This document shows, one piece after another, positions 37,798-46,235 of a stretch of 64,000 nt of DNA. The stretch is from the NCBI GenBank assembly GCA_963775125.1, contig CAVZHQ010000002.1:372001-436000 (forward strand), written 5' to 3'. Under the pieces are notes generated by a model that was not told where the DNA came from, searched no databases, and was given only the letters and a program-made list of their open reading frames with translations. Both the position numbers and the translations under genes were made by a program. Positions within the stretch are counted from its first letter, which is position 1. Every line of letters starts with the position of its first letter. The DNA comes from JAHECQ01 sp963775125. GTDB lineage: Bacteria; Actinomycetota; Acidimicrobiia; Acidimicrobiales; SZUA-35.

Positions 37798-38427
37798 ATG
37801 AGCAAAGCAGCGAACGGTTCCACCAGTAAGCGGTACACCTCGACACTTCGCGACCGCCAAGTGGCCCAGACGCGGGAGTTCATTCTCGATGCCTTGACCC
37901 TCTTGCTCGGAGATCGACGGGCGGACGAGGTGACCACACGCGACATCGCTGCGGCCGCCGGAGTTTCCGAACGCACGGTGTATCGCCATTTTCCCGACCG
38001 TGCAGCCCTCCTCGAGGGGCTGACACAACGTCTGCCGCCATTCGACGGACCGAAACCGTCGTTCGGTACGGGTGGCCTCGACGACCTCGCCCCCACCAGC
38101 CGACGCCTGATGGAGTTGCTCGACGAGCACTACGTGACCGCTCGCGCCGAAGCGGTGTTCAACGCCGATCCGCGCCGTTTCGCGTCCGAGACGCAGGCCA
38201 ACTCTCGCGAGATTCAGGACATGCTTGCCGCTGGGCTTCCGAACCTCGACGAGCGGGAGCAGCTCCGCATCGCCGCGGTGATCCGCTGCTTGGCGTCCTC
38301 ACAAGCGTGGCTGCGAATGCGGGAGGAGTTCGGCGTGCCGGGCACCGAGTCGGGCCCCGTGGTCGCATGGGTGATCGACACCATCTTCCGAGAACTCCGC
38401 GCCGGCAACGGTCCTCCTGGCAGTTGA
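37798..38427 (+). CDS. TetR-family transcriptional regulator
   Basis: A 209-residue regulator. I chose ATG 37798 because GGAGGAGG precedes it at the right distance; the frame is open from 37759. The N-terminal helix-turn-helix is typical: TREFILDALTLLLGDRRADE, TTRDIAAAAGVSERTVYRHF, PDRAALLEGL. The C-terminal ligand domain is helical and includes ASSQAWLRMREEFGV. The ligand is unknown. It sits divergently from the PEP-utilising-type gene with a palindromic site between, suggesting control of that gene and itself. Confidence 0.87.
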   Translation: MSKAANGSTSKRYTSTLRDRQVAQTREFILDALTLLLGDRRADEVTTRDIAAAAGVSERTVYRHFPDRAALLEGLTQRLPPFDGPKPSFGTGGLDDLAPTSRRLMELLDEHYVTARAEAVFNADPRRFASETQANSREIQDMLAAGLPNLDEREQLRIAAVIRCLASSQAWLRMREEFGVPGTESGPVVAWVIDTIFRELRAGNGPPGS

Positions 38428-38476
38428 CCAGAGCTCCGGCTGTCTCGGGTCCCGGGCGCTCTTCATGCGCTTGCAC

Positions 38477-38498
38477 ATATATATGCTCTGATATATAT
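38477..38498 (+). promoter_or_regulatory. AT-rich inverted repeat, operator/-10 region of the ArsR operon
   Basis: ATATATAT - GCTCTG - ATATATAT: two 8-bp arms with a 6-base spacer in an otherwise GC-rich region, flanked by TTGCA on both sides (38471 and 38501). The right arm ends 7 bases before the ATG at 38506, leaving no room for a ribosome site, so it is likely to hold the -10 box of a leaderless transcript and to be the binding site of the encoded ArsR protein. Confidence 0.65.
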
Positions 38499-38505
38499 TC
38501 TTGCA

Positions 38506-38853
38506 ATGACAGCAGCCCTGGCGGTCCTCGAGGTGATCGCCGAACCCACTCGGCGCCGGATCCTTGACGCCGTCCGAGTCGGCGAACGGTCGGTCAGCGA
38601 GATCGTCGATGAGGTCGGAATGCACCAACCAGGGGTGTCTCGCCACCTGAAGATCCTCCGTGACGCCGGTCTGGTGGACGTTCGCCGGGACGCCCAGCGG
38701 CGGATGTACCGACTCCGACCCGAGCCGCTGATGGAGCTCGATGCATGGCTCCAGCCCTACCGGACGGAGTGGACCGCCCGCCTCGATGCTCTCGAGCGAC
38801 ACCTGCAGCGCACCACCGAACCCATCGCCGCTAAGTCGAAGGAACGACCCTGA
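38506..38853 (+). CDS. ArsR-family transcriptional regulator (SRPBCC-linked type)
   Basis: A 115-residue winged-helix protein. EVIAEPTRRRILDAVRVGER is the usual start, GMHQPGVSRHLKILRDAGLV the recognition helix and DAQRRMYRLRPEPLMELDAW the wing and C-terminal helix. It has no Cys pair for metals, as is usual for the subgroup paired with SRPBCC (AHSA1-like) proteins, which probably senses a small organic ligand or nothing metallic. It starts directly after an AT-rich inverted repeat. Its last base is the first base of the next gene (TGATG overlap), so translation is coupled. Confidence 0.9.
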   Translation: MTAALAVLEVIAEPTRRRILDAVRVGERSVSEIVDEVGMHQPGVSRHLKILRDAGLVDVRRDAQRRMYRLRPEPLMELDAWLQPYRTEWTARLDALERHLQRTTEPIAAKSKERP

Positions 38854-39431
38854 TGACCCATCCCCCAGCTCACTCCTACGACGGCCAGTTGGAACACACG
38901 CCCGACGGCGGCGTCATTCGATTCGAACGCCACCTTCCCTATCCGATCCGAGAAGTCTGGGATGCGATCACGAACCCGACGCGATTGGCCGACTGGTGGT
39001 TGCCGTTCGACGCCGACATCACCGTCGACCTTCGGGAAGGCGGTCAGATGATCTTCACCTCTCGTGACGATGAACCGATGACGATCACCTGCACCTTCCT
39101 TCGGGTCGAGCCGCCGGTGCTCCTCGAACACACGCAAGTCGATGCTGCCTCGAACATGCGGTGGGAACTCGAGTCGGTGGACACGGGCTGCGTGCTGCGA
39201 CTCAGCCACTTCGTCACCGACCCCGGCGCAGCAATCAACAAGTGCTACGTCGTCGGGCTCCATACGTCACTCGCACGGCTGGAACCATGCCTTGCTCGAC
39301 GTCCGATCGCCTGGGACTGGGATAGCTTCGCCGATGCGCAGCGACACTACGCCGGCATCGGCCTTGCTCCGCCGGTCGATGCGTCGATGAGATCGACCGC
39401 GAATGCTCTTCGCCCCGAGAAAGGAATCTAG
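38853..39431 (+). CDS. SRPBCC (AHSA1-like) domain protein
   Basis: A 192-residue START-like protein. VIRFERHLPYPIREVWDAIT, NPTRLADWWLPFDADITVDL and REGGQMIF, then LRVEPPVLLEHT and GCVLRLSHFVTD follow the Aha1/SRPBCC pattern for a hydrophobic ligand cavity. The family often sits downstream of an ArsR regulator, as here, and the ligand is generally unknown. The start ATG overlaps the regulator stop. The reductase-like gene follows two bases after its stop, so the three form one operon. Confidence 0.87.
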   Translation: MTHPPAHSYDGQLEHTPDGGVIRFERHLPYPIREVWDAITNPTRLADWWLPFDADITVDLREGGQMIFTSRDDEPMTITCTFLRVEPPVLLEHTQVDAASNMRWELESVDTGCVLRLSHFVTDPGAAINKCYVVGLHTSLARLEPCLARRPIAWDWDSFADAQRHYAGIGLAPPVDASMRSTANALRPEKGI

Positions 39432-39433
39432 GG

Positions 39434-40078
39434 ATGTCTCAACTACTTCGAGTGCAGAACTTCTGCGTGTCGATGGATGGTTTCGGCGCTGGCGAAGGCC
39501 AGAGCCTCGAACGACCCTTCGGCCACGCCAACCCGGCCGACCTGGCCGGCTGGGCGGGTGCAACCGCAAGCTGGCCGAACCGGTCCGAGCCGGGCGGATC
39601 CCGAGGGCTGGACGACTACTTCACCCGCGACTTCGCCCGGAACATCGGCGCCGAGATCATGGGCCGGAACAAGTTCGGGCCGCAGCGAGGCCCGTGGGAG
39701 AACCTGGACTGGCAAGGCTGGTGGGGAGACTCCCCGCCGTTCCACACGCCGGTGTTCGTCCTGACCCACCATCATCGACCGAGCTTCACACTCGACGACA
39801 CCACGTTTCACTTCATCGACGCGACCCCGATCGAGGCGCTGCGGCAGGCCAAGGAGGCTGCAGGTGAGAAGGACGTGCGGCTTGGCGGCGGAGTGGCCAC
39901 CGTGCGGGAGTTCCTGGACGAGGGCCTCGTCGACACCATGCACGTCGCCGTCGCGCCACTCGAGATCGGCCGAGGCGAACGTCTCTGGGCCTCTCCCGAC
40001 GAACTACTCGACCAGTTCCACCTCGAGTCCGTACCCAGCCCCAGCGGAGTCACGCACCTCTTGTTCTGGCGACGCTGA
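39434..40078 (+). CDS. Dihydrofolate reductase family (RibD C-terminal type) protein
   Basis: A 214-residue protein with the RibD_C/DHFR-like fold. VQNFCVSMDGF at the N terminus, AEIMGRNKFG, PVFVLTHHHRPSF, and AAGEKDVRLGGGVATVREFL are the usual landmarks; LVDTMHVAVAPLEIGRGERL is close to the C-terminal half of many stand-alone members. They probably bind NADPH, but the substrate is not known and they are not true DHFR. Third gene of the ArsR-SRPBCC operon. It converges on the aldo/keto reductase. Confidence 0.85.
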   Translation: MSQLLRVQNFCVSMDGFGAGEGQSLERPFGHANPADLAGWAGATASWPNRSEPGGSRGLDDYFTRDFARNIGAEIMGRNKFGPQRGPWENLDWQGWWGDSPPFHTPVFVLTHHHRPSFTLDDTTFHFIDATPIEALRQAKEAAGEKDVRLGGGVATVREFLDEGLVDTMHVAVAPLEIGRGERLWASPDELLDQFHLESVPSPSGVTHLLFWRR

Positions 40079-40111
40079 GCGGGGTATCGAACCACCGACC
40101 TCGCAGCCAGA

Positions 40112-41101
40112 TCAGCGCAGCTCGGCGCTTGCCCGGTAGTCGCTCGTGAGTTCGTCGATCCGCTGGTAGAGATCGGCGTCGAGCGTGACCTCGAGCGCCG
40201 CAACGCTGGCTGCGAGTTGGTCCGGTCGGCTCGCGCCGATGATCGGTGACGTGACCGCCGGCTGGGCCAGGCACCACGCGACCGCCATCGTGACGAGAGG
40301 CATGCCGGCCTCTTCGGCCAACTGCTTGAGCGCATCGACCGTCTCGAACTGGTGGTCGTGCCAGTATCGGTCTTGGTAGCGGTCGCCGGCGGAGCCCAGC
40401 GTGAAACGAGTCCCAACCGTGGCCGCACCCGGTCGGTGCTTGCCCGAGAGCAAACCACCGGCAATCGGGTTGTACGGGATCACCCCGATTCCCTCCTGCT
40501 CACACAAGGGGAACAGCTCGAGTTCATTGCGACGGTAGAGCAGGTTGTAGCGGGGCTGGATGCAGTCGAACCGAGCGAGCCCCAAAGCCTCGGATCGCCC
40601 GACGGCCAGGGCCAGCTGCCAGGCCGCGAAATTCGAGCAGCCGATGTAACCGACCTTTCCCTGACGAACGAGATCGTCGAGTGCGTCCAGCGTCTCGTCG
40701 ATCGGGGTCGACGGGTCGGGCGAATGCAGCTGGTACAGGTCGATGTGATCGACACCGAGCCGACGCAGCGAAGCATCGACCGCCGACGTGATGTGCTTGC
40801 GACTCGCCCCACGATCCCAGCGCCTGTTGCTCATCGGACCGACGCATTTGGTCGCAAGGATGACGTCCTCTCGCCTGCCCTTCAGCCAGCGTCCAACGAT
40901 CTCCTCGGTTCGGCCCACGTGCTCGAACGTTCCGCCGAGCGGATAGACGTCGGCGGTGTCGAGGAACGTGATGCCGGCCTCGGCCGCCGCATCGAGGATC
41001 GCGAACGACTCCGTCTCGTCGCACTGAAGACCGAACGTCATGGTGCCGAGGCAAAGGCGCGAGACAGGCAGGCCGGTTCGTCCGAGGTTCACGTGGCGCA
41101 T
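40112..41101 (-). CDS. Aldo/keto reductase
   Basis: A 329-residue TIM-barrel NADPH-dependent oxidoreductase. The tetrad is complete: D48 and Y53 (FLDTADVYPLGG), K85 (ILATKC) and H126 (YQLHSPDP). LGRTGLPVSRLCLGTMTFGL is the standard N terminus, VGYIGCSNFAAWQL and RYNLLYRRNELELFPLC belong to the core, and PIIGASRPDQLAASV binds the cofactor phosphate. It resembles the YghZ/Kv-beta-like AKR group. The substrate is unknown. It lies between the ArsR-SRPBCC-reductase operon and the decayed second ArsR-SRPBCC pair. Confidence 0.9.
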   Translation of the reverse strand: MRHVNLGRTGLPVSRLCLGTMTFGLQCDETESFAILDAAAEAGITFLDTADVYPLGGTFEHVGRTEEIVGRWLKGRREDVILATKCVGPMSNRRWDRGASRKHITSAVDASLRRLGVDHIDLYQLHSPDPSTPIDETLDALDDLVRQGKVGYIGCSNFAAWQLALAVGRSEALGLARFDCIQPRYNLLYRRNELELFPLCEQEGIGVIPYNPIAGGLLSGKHRPGAATVGTRFTLGSAGDRYQDRYWHDHQFETVDALKQLAEEAGMPLVTMAVAWCLAQPAVTSPIIGASRPDQLAASVAALEVTLDADLYQRIDELTSDYRASAELR

Positions 41102-41126
41102 GCGCGGAGACCCTAGTCAAGACCGC

Positions 41127-41398
41127 GTGATCGACGAGACGGGTTCAAAACGTTTCCGACCGGCTCGTCTCGTGTCGAAGCATCTGAGGCTGCTGCGCGA
41201 GGCGGGCTTGGTCACGATGCGTATCGATACCAACAAGCGCATCTACAGCTTGCGGCCGGACCCACTCATCGAAGTCGACGGTTGGCTGTTGCCTATCGCC
41301 GACGATGGGCCGATCGCCTCGATGCACTCGAACAGTTCCTCGACACCTCCGATGGTCTCGACCGACCCGAGCCGCTGAAGAAGGAGACACCCACATGA
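41127..41398 (+). pseudogene. Truncated ArsR-family regulator remnant
   Basis: The text VSKHLRLLREAGLVTMRIDT followed by NKRIYSLRPDPLIEVDGWL is the second half of an ArsR domain like the one at 38506, but nothing of helices 1-3 precedes it. After WLLP the frame slips by one base to YRRRWADRLDALEQFLDTS, which runs to a TGA at 41396-41398. That TGA overlaps the ATG of the following SRPBCC remnant, the same junction as in the intact pair. It is therefore the leftover of a duplicated module. Confidence 0.72.
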
Positions 41399-41773
41399 AC
41401 GCCAACGATCCGCTGGGTGAGGTGTTGCGCGACGGCGACACCATCGGCCTTCGCTACCGGTGGTCGCCAAGTACGACATGGTGGACAGCGTGATGACTGG
41501 CCGGATCCTGACCTGGGACCCGCCTCGCACCTTCGCCTGGACCTGGGACACCGACACGCTGATCTTCGAGCTTCACCCCACCGACGCAGGCACGCGCTTG
41601 GTCTTCACCACCTGGGTGGTCGACACCACTGCCGGAGTGGACAAGACGGCGGCCGGCCATCACTGTGCCTCGACCAGCTCGTGGCGTTGCTCGATACGAG
41701 TATTCCACGTCGGTTCATCGATCAGGATCCGACGGGGTACGAGGAGATCTACGCAACGCGCATCGCGCCCTGA
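41395..41773 (+). pseudogene. Decayed SRPBCC (AHSA1-like) gene
   Basis: From ATG 41395, NDPLGEVLRDGDTIGLRYRW is the opening, but the central conserved block of the domain (substrate-cavity helix and DWW-like region) is deleted at about 41460. The second half resumes in another frame with MTGRILTWDPPRTFAWTWD and TRLVFTTWVVDTTAG, then shifts near 41655 to DQLVALLDTSIPRRFIDQDP and ends at 41773. One deletion and two shifts make it non-functional. It pairs with the ArsR remnant upstream. Confidence 0.72.
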
Positions 41774-41846
41774 GACGCTGGGCCGCGTAGGCGTTCACGT
41801 CGGCCAGGCGCTTCCTCGTCGGAACGCTTTACCGACGCCGGTCCCT

Positions 41847-43269
41847 TCAGGAACAGTCGGGGGTGAACCGATCCATCAATACGTCGAGTTGCTCCCACGG
41901 GTCAGGGCTCGACGTCTCGCCGGAATCGAAGGCGACCGCTACTCGAGGCGCCAGGCAGCGCACGAAATGATCGGGCGCTCCCACCGCTGACCCGTCGACG
42001 GTCACCCACGCCAAGACCACCAGAGGAGTCAACGCTTCGACGCCTTGCGCTCGATGACTGGTGATCGGGTCACAGACGTCGAACCGCAGCCAGTTCTCGC
42101 CGTCTGGTGCCTCGATCGGACCGAGAGACTGATAGGCATCGCTCACGACCCCGAGCGCGGCGACCAGCTCGGCTCGGTCCTCGACCGATTCGCTCCAGTA
42201 GACAACAGCGAGACAGACGGCGCCGTCTTGCTCGAATCGATGGAAGTCGTCGTGGCCATAGCCGAGCACGGCCTGCATCGCGACCTCCGGACCCACGGTC
42301 GGCGCCAGCACCTGGTACCAGGCAATCGGCCCGAGCGAGCCGGAGTAGTGGTAGTCACGCTCGGTCTTGAACGGAATCAGTCCCGAGTAGGGTTCGTCGT
42401 CGGGTCGAGCGAACGGATCGATCAGGAACTCGGTGCTCACCGACCCAGCGCGCATCCGCCGGTCGAGCTCGTCGACGCCCCAACGCTGCACGATCAGTTC
42501 GACCGCTGGATCGCCGAAGGCGTACGGCTCGTAGAAGCTGGACTCCAAATAGCTGTCGTCCAGCGGAGGCATCGATTCCGACTCCGCCAGCATCATCTGC
42601 TCGTACTCCGCCAGCTCGGCTCGGGGCCGCGCGTCCAGCCACGCCTGCTCGATGCGGCCCGCGTCGCCTTCGGTCAACGCAGCACCAGCCGAGTACTCGT
42701 TGGCCGTCGCCCGCTCGGGGCCGAAGAGACCGTGCTGGTGTTGGAGTGCATGGGTCAACTCGTGAACCACTGTGGCTTGGTCTGCGACGGTCATCTCTCC
42801 GGGTGGCAGGACGATCTCCTCCGAGAGCGGGTCGTAGTAGGCGACGGCCAGGCCGGCAACGGTCTCTTGCTGAGCCTTCGACACGTCGAGGGTTGCCGGC
42901 AGGAGCCCCAACACCTGATACGGCTCGGCCCAGGAGACGTCCGAGTCGTAGCTCAACTCCCCGCTCGCCACCGCCTCCTCGACGCTCAACCAGCGCACCT
43001 TCACCGGATGATCGAACTCGAGTCCACGGCTCTCCTCGACGAACGCCACATAGGGCTCCACCGCGGGGTCCCAAGTGGCCGGCCGAAGCCACACCGCCAA
43101 GCCCGCCAACCCGAGGAAGGTCACTACCACGCCGCAGACGATCAAGACCCGCTTCGACGGCAACCGCGTTGCCCGACTCGTCGACGGCAACGCCCCGGCC
43201 GGGGGCGGAGGCCACATTCGGTGGCGGTGGCGGCTGCATCGGCGGCTGGCTCCACCCGTCGGTCAACAT
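41847..43269 (-). CDS. Membrane-anchored zinc metallopeptidase-like protein
   Basis: About 474 residues. A Pro-rich cytosolic N terminus (QPPMQPPPPP...WPPPPAGALP) is followed by one membrane helix (VLIVCGVVVTFLGLAGLAVW). The outer domain contains the HExxH zinc site VVHELTHALQHQHG (H152, E153, H156 counted from MWPPP) and TEGDA about 20 residues later, whose Glu is the likely third ligand. The clean frame starts at 43217 (MWPPPP), but the Pro-rich sequence continues upstream in another frame to ATG 43269; one extra A at about 43213 explains it. Substrates are unknown. Probably faces outside the cell. Stands alone. Confidence 0.78.
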
Positions 43270-43378
43270 CACCAAACGATCGTCACACCGCGTTCGCTCC
43301 TTTAGCGATCAATCCCAGAACCGAGGGCCAAGTTCGAACCGTTCGAGCGCCATCACCGAGCCGCTGTCGTGGCCCTGA

Positions 43379-43819
43379 CTACTCGACGGTCAAGCCAAGG
43401 TCTCGGGCGGCGGCCGCCTGCTCCTTGTCGCGGGAGATGAACATCGCCGTGTCACCAGGGCCGACCAGTTCAGGCAGCACGATCTGTGCCGTAGCGATGT
43501 GGAGGGCGTCGAGAGCCCGGATCCCATAGGTCCGAACCGCATGGAGCGCCCTGCGTTCGACTTCGTCCTGGTCTGCGCCGACGAGCGTGATCACGCCGTC
43601 GGCGAAATCCTGATCGAGTCGGGCCAGCGCATCGGCTGCTTTTGCCTTCGTCGAACGTGCGGCGCGAACGAGAGCGCCCGAGGACTCGATGCGGGTCAGA
43701 GCCGAGGTGATGACCGCGACATCATCGTCATTCAACAGCGCCACGACCTCCCCGCGACCCGGATCGTTCGGCAGGTAGTAACGGACCACGATCGACGAGT
43801 CGACGTACACCACCTTCAC
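43379..43819 (-). CDS. vapC: PIN-domain toxin, VapC-like
   Basis: A 146-residue ribonuclease-type PIN domain. All four acidic active-site residues are in place: D7 (VVYVDSSIVVRYY), E45 (LTRIESSGAL), D104 (GIRALDALHIATA) and D131 (MFISRDKEQ). Toxins of this type cut tRNA or rRNA after release from the antitoxin. The start ATG overlaps the stop of the antitoxin gene by four bases, the usual coupling. Length is normal and the frame is intact, so it should be active. Confidence 0.9.
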   Translation of the reverse strand: MKVVYVDSSIVVRYYLPNDPGRGEVVALLNDDDVAVITSALTRIESSGALVRAARSTKAKAADALARLDQDFADGVITLVGADQDEVERRALHAVRTYGIRALDALHIATAQIVLPELVGPGDTAMFISRDKEQAAAARDLGLTVE

Positions 43820-44112
43820 CGCGGACCCCGCTGCTCCTCGATCAGCTCGGCCGCAGTCTTCGTGACCCGTCGAAACCTCTTGGCCACAGCGTCGATGGGT
43901 GGGGGCACGGTCGCCGGGGGGTCGATCGGTCGGAGCAGCCCCCGAGACGCAGCTCGGGCACGCACCACGTCACGAGCCGAACCCGATTCCGCCGCCACCG
44001 ATGTATCGAGCATCTCGGTGGCGATCGCATTGACACTGCGACCCTCGGCTCGAGCCCGCGCTGCGAGGCGCGAGTGCAGTTCGTCGGGAACTCGAAGCAG
44101 CAACTGTTTCAC
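43816..44112 (-). CDS. vapB: Ribbon-helix-helix antitoxin, VapB-like
   Basis: A 98-residue protein from GTG 44112. Residues 1-40 (KQLLLRVPDELHSRLAARAR, SVNAIATEMLD) form a ribbon-helix-helix DNA-binding domain with a dimer strand at the N terminus. The rest (residues 45-98) is charged and flexible, the segment that wraps the toxin. It is encoded first, before the PIN toxin, as usual. Two TGATATCA palindromes lie just upstream and are the probable autoregulatory operator. No ribosome site is visible, so the transcript may be leaderless. Confidence 0.87.
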   Translation of the reverse strand: MKQLLLRVPDELHSRLAARARAEGRSVNAIATEMLDTSVAAESGSARDVVRARAASRGLLRPIDPPATVPPPIDAVAKRFRRVTKTAAELIEEQRGPR

Positions 44113-44120
44113 GGAGAGGA

Positions 44121-44148
44121 TGATATCAGAGAGAAGTCCTTGATATCA
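44121..44148. promoter_or_regulatory. Twin TGATATCA palindromes upstream of vapBC
   Basis: TGATATCA occurs at 44121-44128 and 44141-44148, each extended by AGAG, with starts exactly 20 bases apart, about two helical turns. This places both on one face of the DNA, suited to two ribbon-helix-helix dimers. The nearer copy is 8 bases from the vapB start and could overlap the -10 box. Confidence 0.72.
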
Positions 44149-44367
44149 GAGTGGCACGATCAGGCGGAGAAGACAGCGAAGGCAGCTGCGATCCGCTCCG
44201 CCACCCGAGAAGCAGAGCCGAGCATCCTGCGTCATGGTCACCAACTCGCTCGGGCAACGCTGGGAGCCAACCGCTCGCTCCGCCGACCACCGTCAGGCTC
44301 CTGACGAACTCCGGTTCAGCCAGCCGGGGGCCCCATCGGAGGCTTGATCAGCCGGCTGCCGTCGCCG

Positions 44368-45558
44368 TTAGATGGCGAGGTCCTTGGTGTTGTAGTCCCG
44401 AATCACCGCTTCGAACGTCTCGTCGTTGAAGCGGAAGTCGTCCTCCAAACCGACGAAGGGCTGGTAGCGGAACGGCTCTTCGTCGGGGAAGTACTGGCGT
44501 CGAGCATCGATGCCGACAGCGATCACCGCCGAACGATCAAAGATCCGCTGATCGTCGTAAACGGGACCTTGATACTGGCCAGGCGACGCATCACCGAGGG
44601 TGAGCTTGCCCTCGACGCCGAGCACCGACGACCGGCGGTGGAACCCGAAGGTCATCGAGATCCGAGGATCGGGGGAAGTATTGGCGAACGAACCGTGCAG
44701 GATCTGGCGGTTGGCGATGGTGACATCGCCGGCCTCGCACAGCAACGGGATGGCATCGGGCAGCATGTCGCTGCCGCCGTTGGCCGTCACCTTGGCTTTG
44801 ATGTCGATGCGGCCCAGCTCGTGGGTACCGGGCACGACCCACAGGGCATTGGCTGCCGTGGTCCGATACAGCTGTACCTGGAAGTTGAAGCCGTGAATGC
44901 CGCTGTCCCAGGTTGGCGCATCCCAGTGCGTTACCCCGTCTTGATGCCACGCAACCGACCCGCCGAGCCCGGGCTGCTTGACGAATACGGCGTCGTTGTA
45001 GGGCACGAAGTCCGGCCCATTGACGGCTGCCGCTATCGACAGGATCTGCGGATGACCGTAGAGCCGAAGGAAAGCCGGCATGGCCTGGCATGCCCCGAAC
45101 ATCAGGTAGGGCACCTCGTCGGGTGCATCGGCGTCGGGAACCGGCTCGATCATCTTCGACGGATGCCGGCCGCCCAGTTTGTTGGTTCCACCCCAGGGGT
45201 CCGAGAGTGGTCTGATCATCAGGTAGGGCTCGACCTTGTAGTCGCGCCCGAGGGCGGGACGGCCCTTCGCGTCCACCTCGGCCCCCCGACGAACGGGTGC
45301 TCGATCGATCATGTTGGTCACGTCTGCCCGAAGGTCTTCGACCTCGCGGTCGCTCACGACACCTTCGAACACATAGAAGCCGTGCTTCCAGTACGCCTCG
45401 AGGATCTCAGGGTGCACGTTGCCCGCATCGTCCAACCGCAACGGCCCTCGATTGCCGGCGGCCCGTGCCCGCTCCTCGCCATTGCGCACGTAGTCGGCCA
45501 TCGCCGCCGCGTGCTCGTCCCGAGTCAACTCGACTTCGGCCAGATTCCCGTTCCCCAT
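44368..45558 (-). CDS. Phytanoyl-CoA dioxygenase (PhyH) family oxygenase
   Basis: A 396-residue Fe(II)/2-oxoglutarate-type oxygenase. The iron triad is present: H205 and D207 (VAWHQDGVTHWD) and H288 (QILHGSFANTS), with R299 (DPRISMTFGF) for the 2-oxoglutarate carboxylate. GFYVFEGVVSDREVEDLRAD is the standard N-terminal segment. Start at ATG 45558, which is preceded by AAAGGGGG; an upstream ATG in the same frame gives an unlikely Cys-rich leader. The substrate is unknown; family members hydroxylate fatty acyl-CoAs, ectoine or natural products. Downstream of the Ddn-like gene on the same strand, but separated by the fragment at 45634. Confidence 0.87.
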   Translation of the reverse strand: MGNGNLAEVELTRDEHAAAMADYVRNGEERARAAGNRGPLRLDDAGNVHPEILEAYWKHGFYVFEGVVSDREVEDLRADVTNMIDRAPVRRGAEVDAKGRPALGRDYKVEPYLMIRPLSDPWGGTNKLGGRHPSKMIEPVPDADAPDEVPYLMFGACQAMPAFLRLYGHPQILSIAAAVNGPDFVPYNDAVFVKQPGLGGSVAWHQDGVTHWDAPTWDSGIHGFNFQVQLYRTTAANALWVVPGTHELGRIDIKAKVTANGGSDMLPDAIPLLCEAGDVTIANRQILHGSFANTSPDPRISMTFGFHRRSSVLGVEGKLTLGDASPGQYQGPVYDDQRIFDRSAVIAVGIDARRQYFPDEEPFRYQPFVGLEDDFRFNDETFEAVIRDYNTKDLAI

Positions 45559-45633
45559 GGCATGCCCCCTTTGGACACGACCAGTGCAGCACACAATCGG
45601 TCCCAGAGCAGAAGTCGAATCCGGACGGAGTGG

Positions 45634-45790
45634 CTATTCGCAGCCGATTCCGTCGCTGTCACCATCGAGGTCGTAGCTGTCGACCCCGATGACCTGAACG
45701 GGGGCCAGCGACGTAGGCCGGGCCGCTTCCGCCGAGACAGTCGACGTCCGAGCGACGACCATCGCCTTCCGGTCCGGGAATCCCCTCACC
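45634..45790 (-). pseudogene. Fragment of an Excalibur-type calcium-binding domain
   Basis: The lower part reads VQVIGVDSYDLDGDSDGIG and Cys-Glu-stop, the C-terminal Asp-rich loop of Excalibur domains (DxDxDGxxCE). The upper part, GRRSDVDCLGGSGPAYVAGP, is the start of the same domain but in the next frame, with the switch at a run of five G at 45700-45704. No upstream signal peptide or enzyme domain remains: the frame runs straight into the end of the Ddn-like gene. It is thus the tail of a lost surface protein. Confidence 0.6.
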
Positions 45791-46229
45791 CCGGGCGCGG
45801 TTCACACAGAACAACGGGGATGTCCCGGTTGGTCTTTGCCGCATAGCCCGCGTAGCCCTTGTAGGCGGTGGTGATGCGGGGCCACAGCTCGTCCTTCTCC
45901 TCCGCACTCGCCGTGCGAGCCCTCAGTGCAAGCCTCGCTCCAGCGGCGGTTACCAGCTCGACGTCCGGGTTGGCGACGACGTTGAGGTACCACTCCGGAT
46001 GGCGGTCGTCACCGCCCTTGGATGCAACAAGAACGTAGGCACCGTTCTCCACGATGGGAGCGATGAGCATCGTGACCCGGGTCTTGCCGCTCTTGCGACC
46101 CTTGACATGCAGCTCGATGACAGGCATCGAGCCGAGGGTGCTTCCGATCCGACCGCCCGACACGCGGAGCAGGCCGCGGTGCAATGCGTTCGCCAGCTTC
46201 AACGCCCTGTCGGTCAGCATCGGGTTCAT
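45786..46229 (-). CDS. Deazaflavin (F420)-dependent nitroreductase family protein, Ddn-like
   Basis: A 147-residue split-barrel protein. IELHVKGRKSGKTRVTMLI matches the F420 phosphate-binding stretch of the Ddn/FDOR-A group, and the segments AYVLVASKGGDDRHPEWYLN, NPDVELVTAAGARLALRART and YAAKTNRDIPVVLCEP are all typical of it. Such proteins reduce quinones or nitro compounds with F420H2. Cofactor use is inferred from the family. Seven bases downstream of the SDR on the same strand, probably one operon. Confidence 0.87.
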   Translation of the reverse strand: MNPMLTDRALKLANALHRGLLRVSGGRIGSTLGSMPVIELHVKGRKSGKTRVTMLIAPIVENGAYVLVASKGGDDRHPEWYLNVVANPDVELVTAAGARLALRARTASAEEKDELWPRITTAYKGYAGYAAKTNRDIPVVLCEPRPG

Positions 46230-46235
46230 CGAACG

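Noticed and set aside
40076..40115. tRNA-like text on the minus strand (GGTGGTTCGATACCCCG) next to the reductase stop
   Set aside because: The T-loop-like TTCGATA is there, but the flanking bases do not form a five-pair T stem and no anticodon or acceptor arm follows.
42045..43529. 494-residue open frame on the plus strand
   Set aside because: It is antisense to the zinc metallopeptidase, rich in Arg/His/Gly with no recognisable fold; long antisense frames are common at this GC content.
44344..45846. 500-residue open frame on the plus strand
   Set aside because: It is opposite the PhyH-type oxygenase, whose iron ligands are all in the minus-strand reading.
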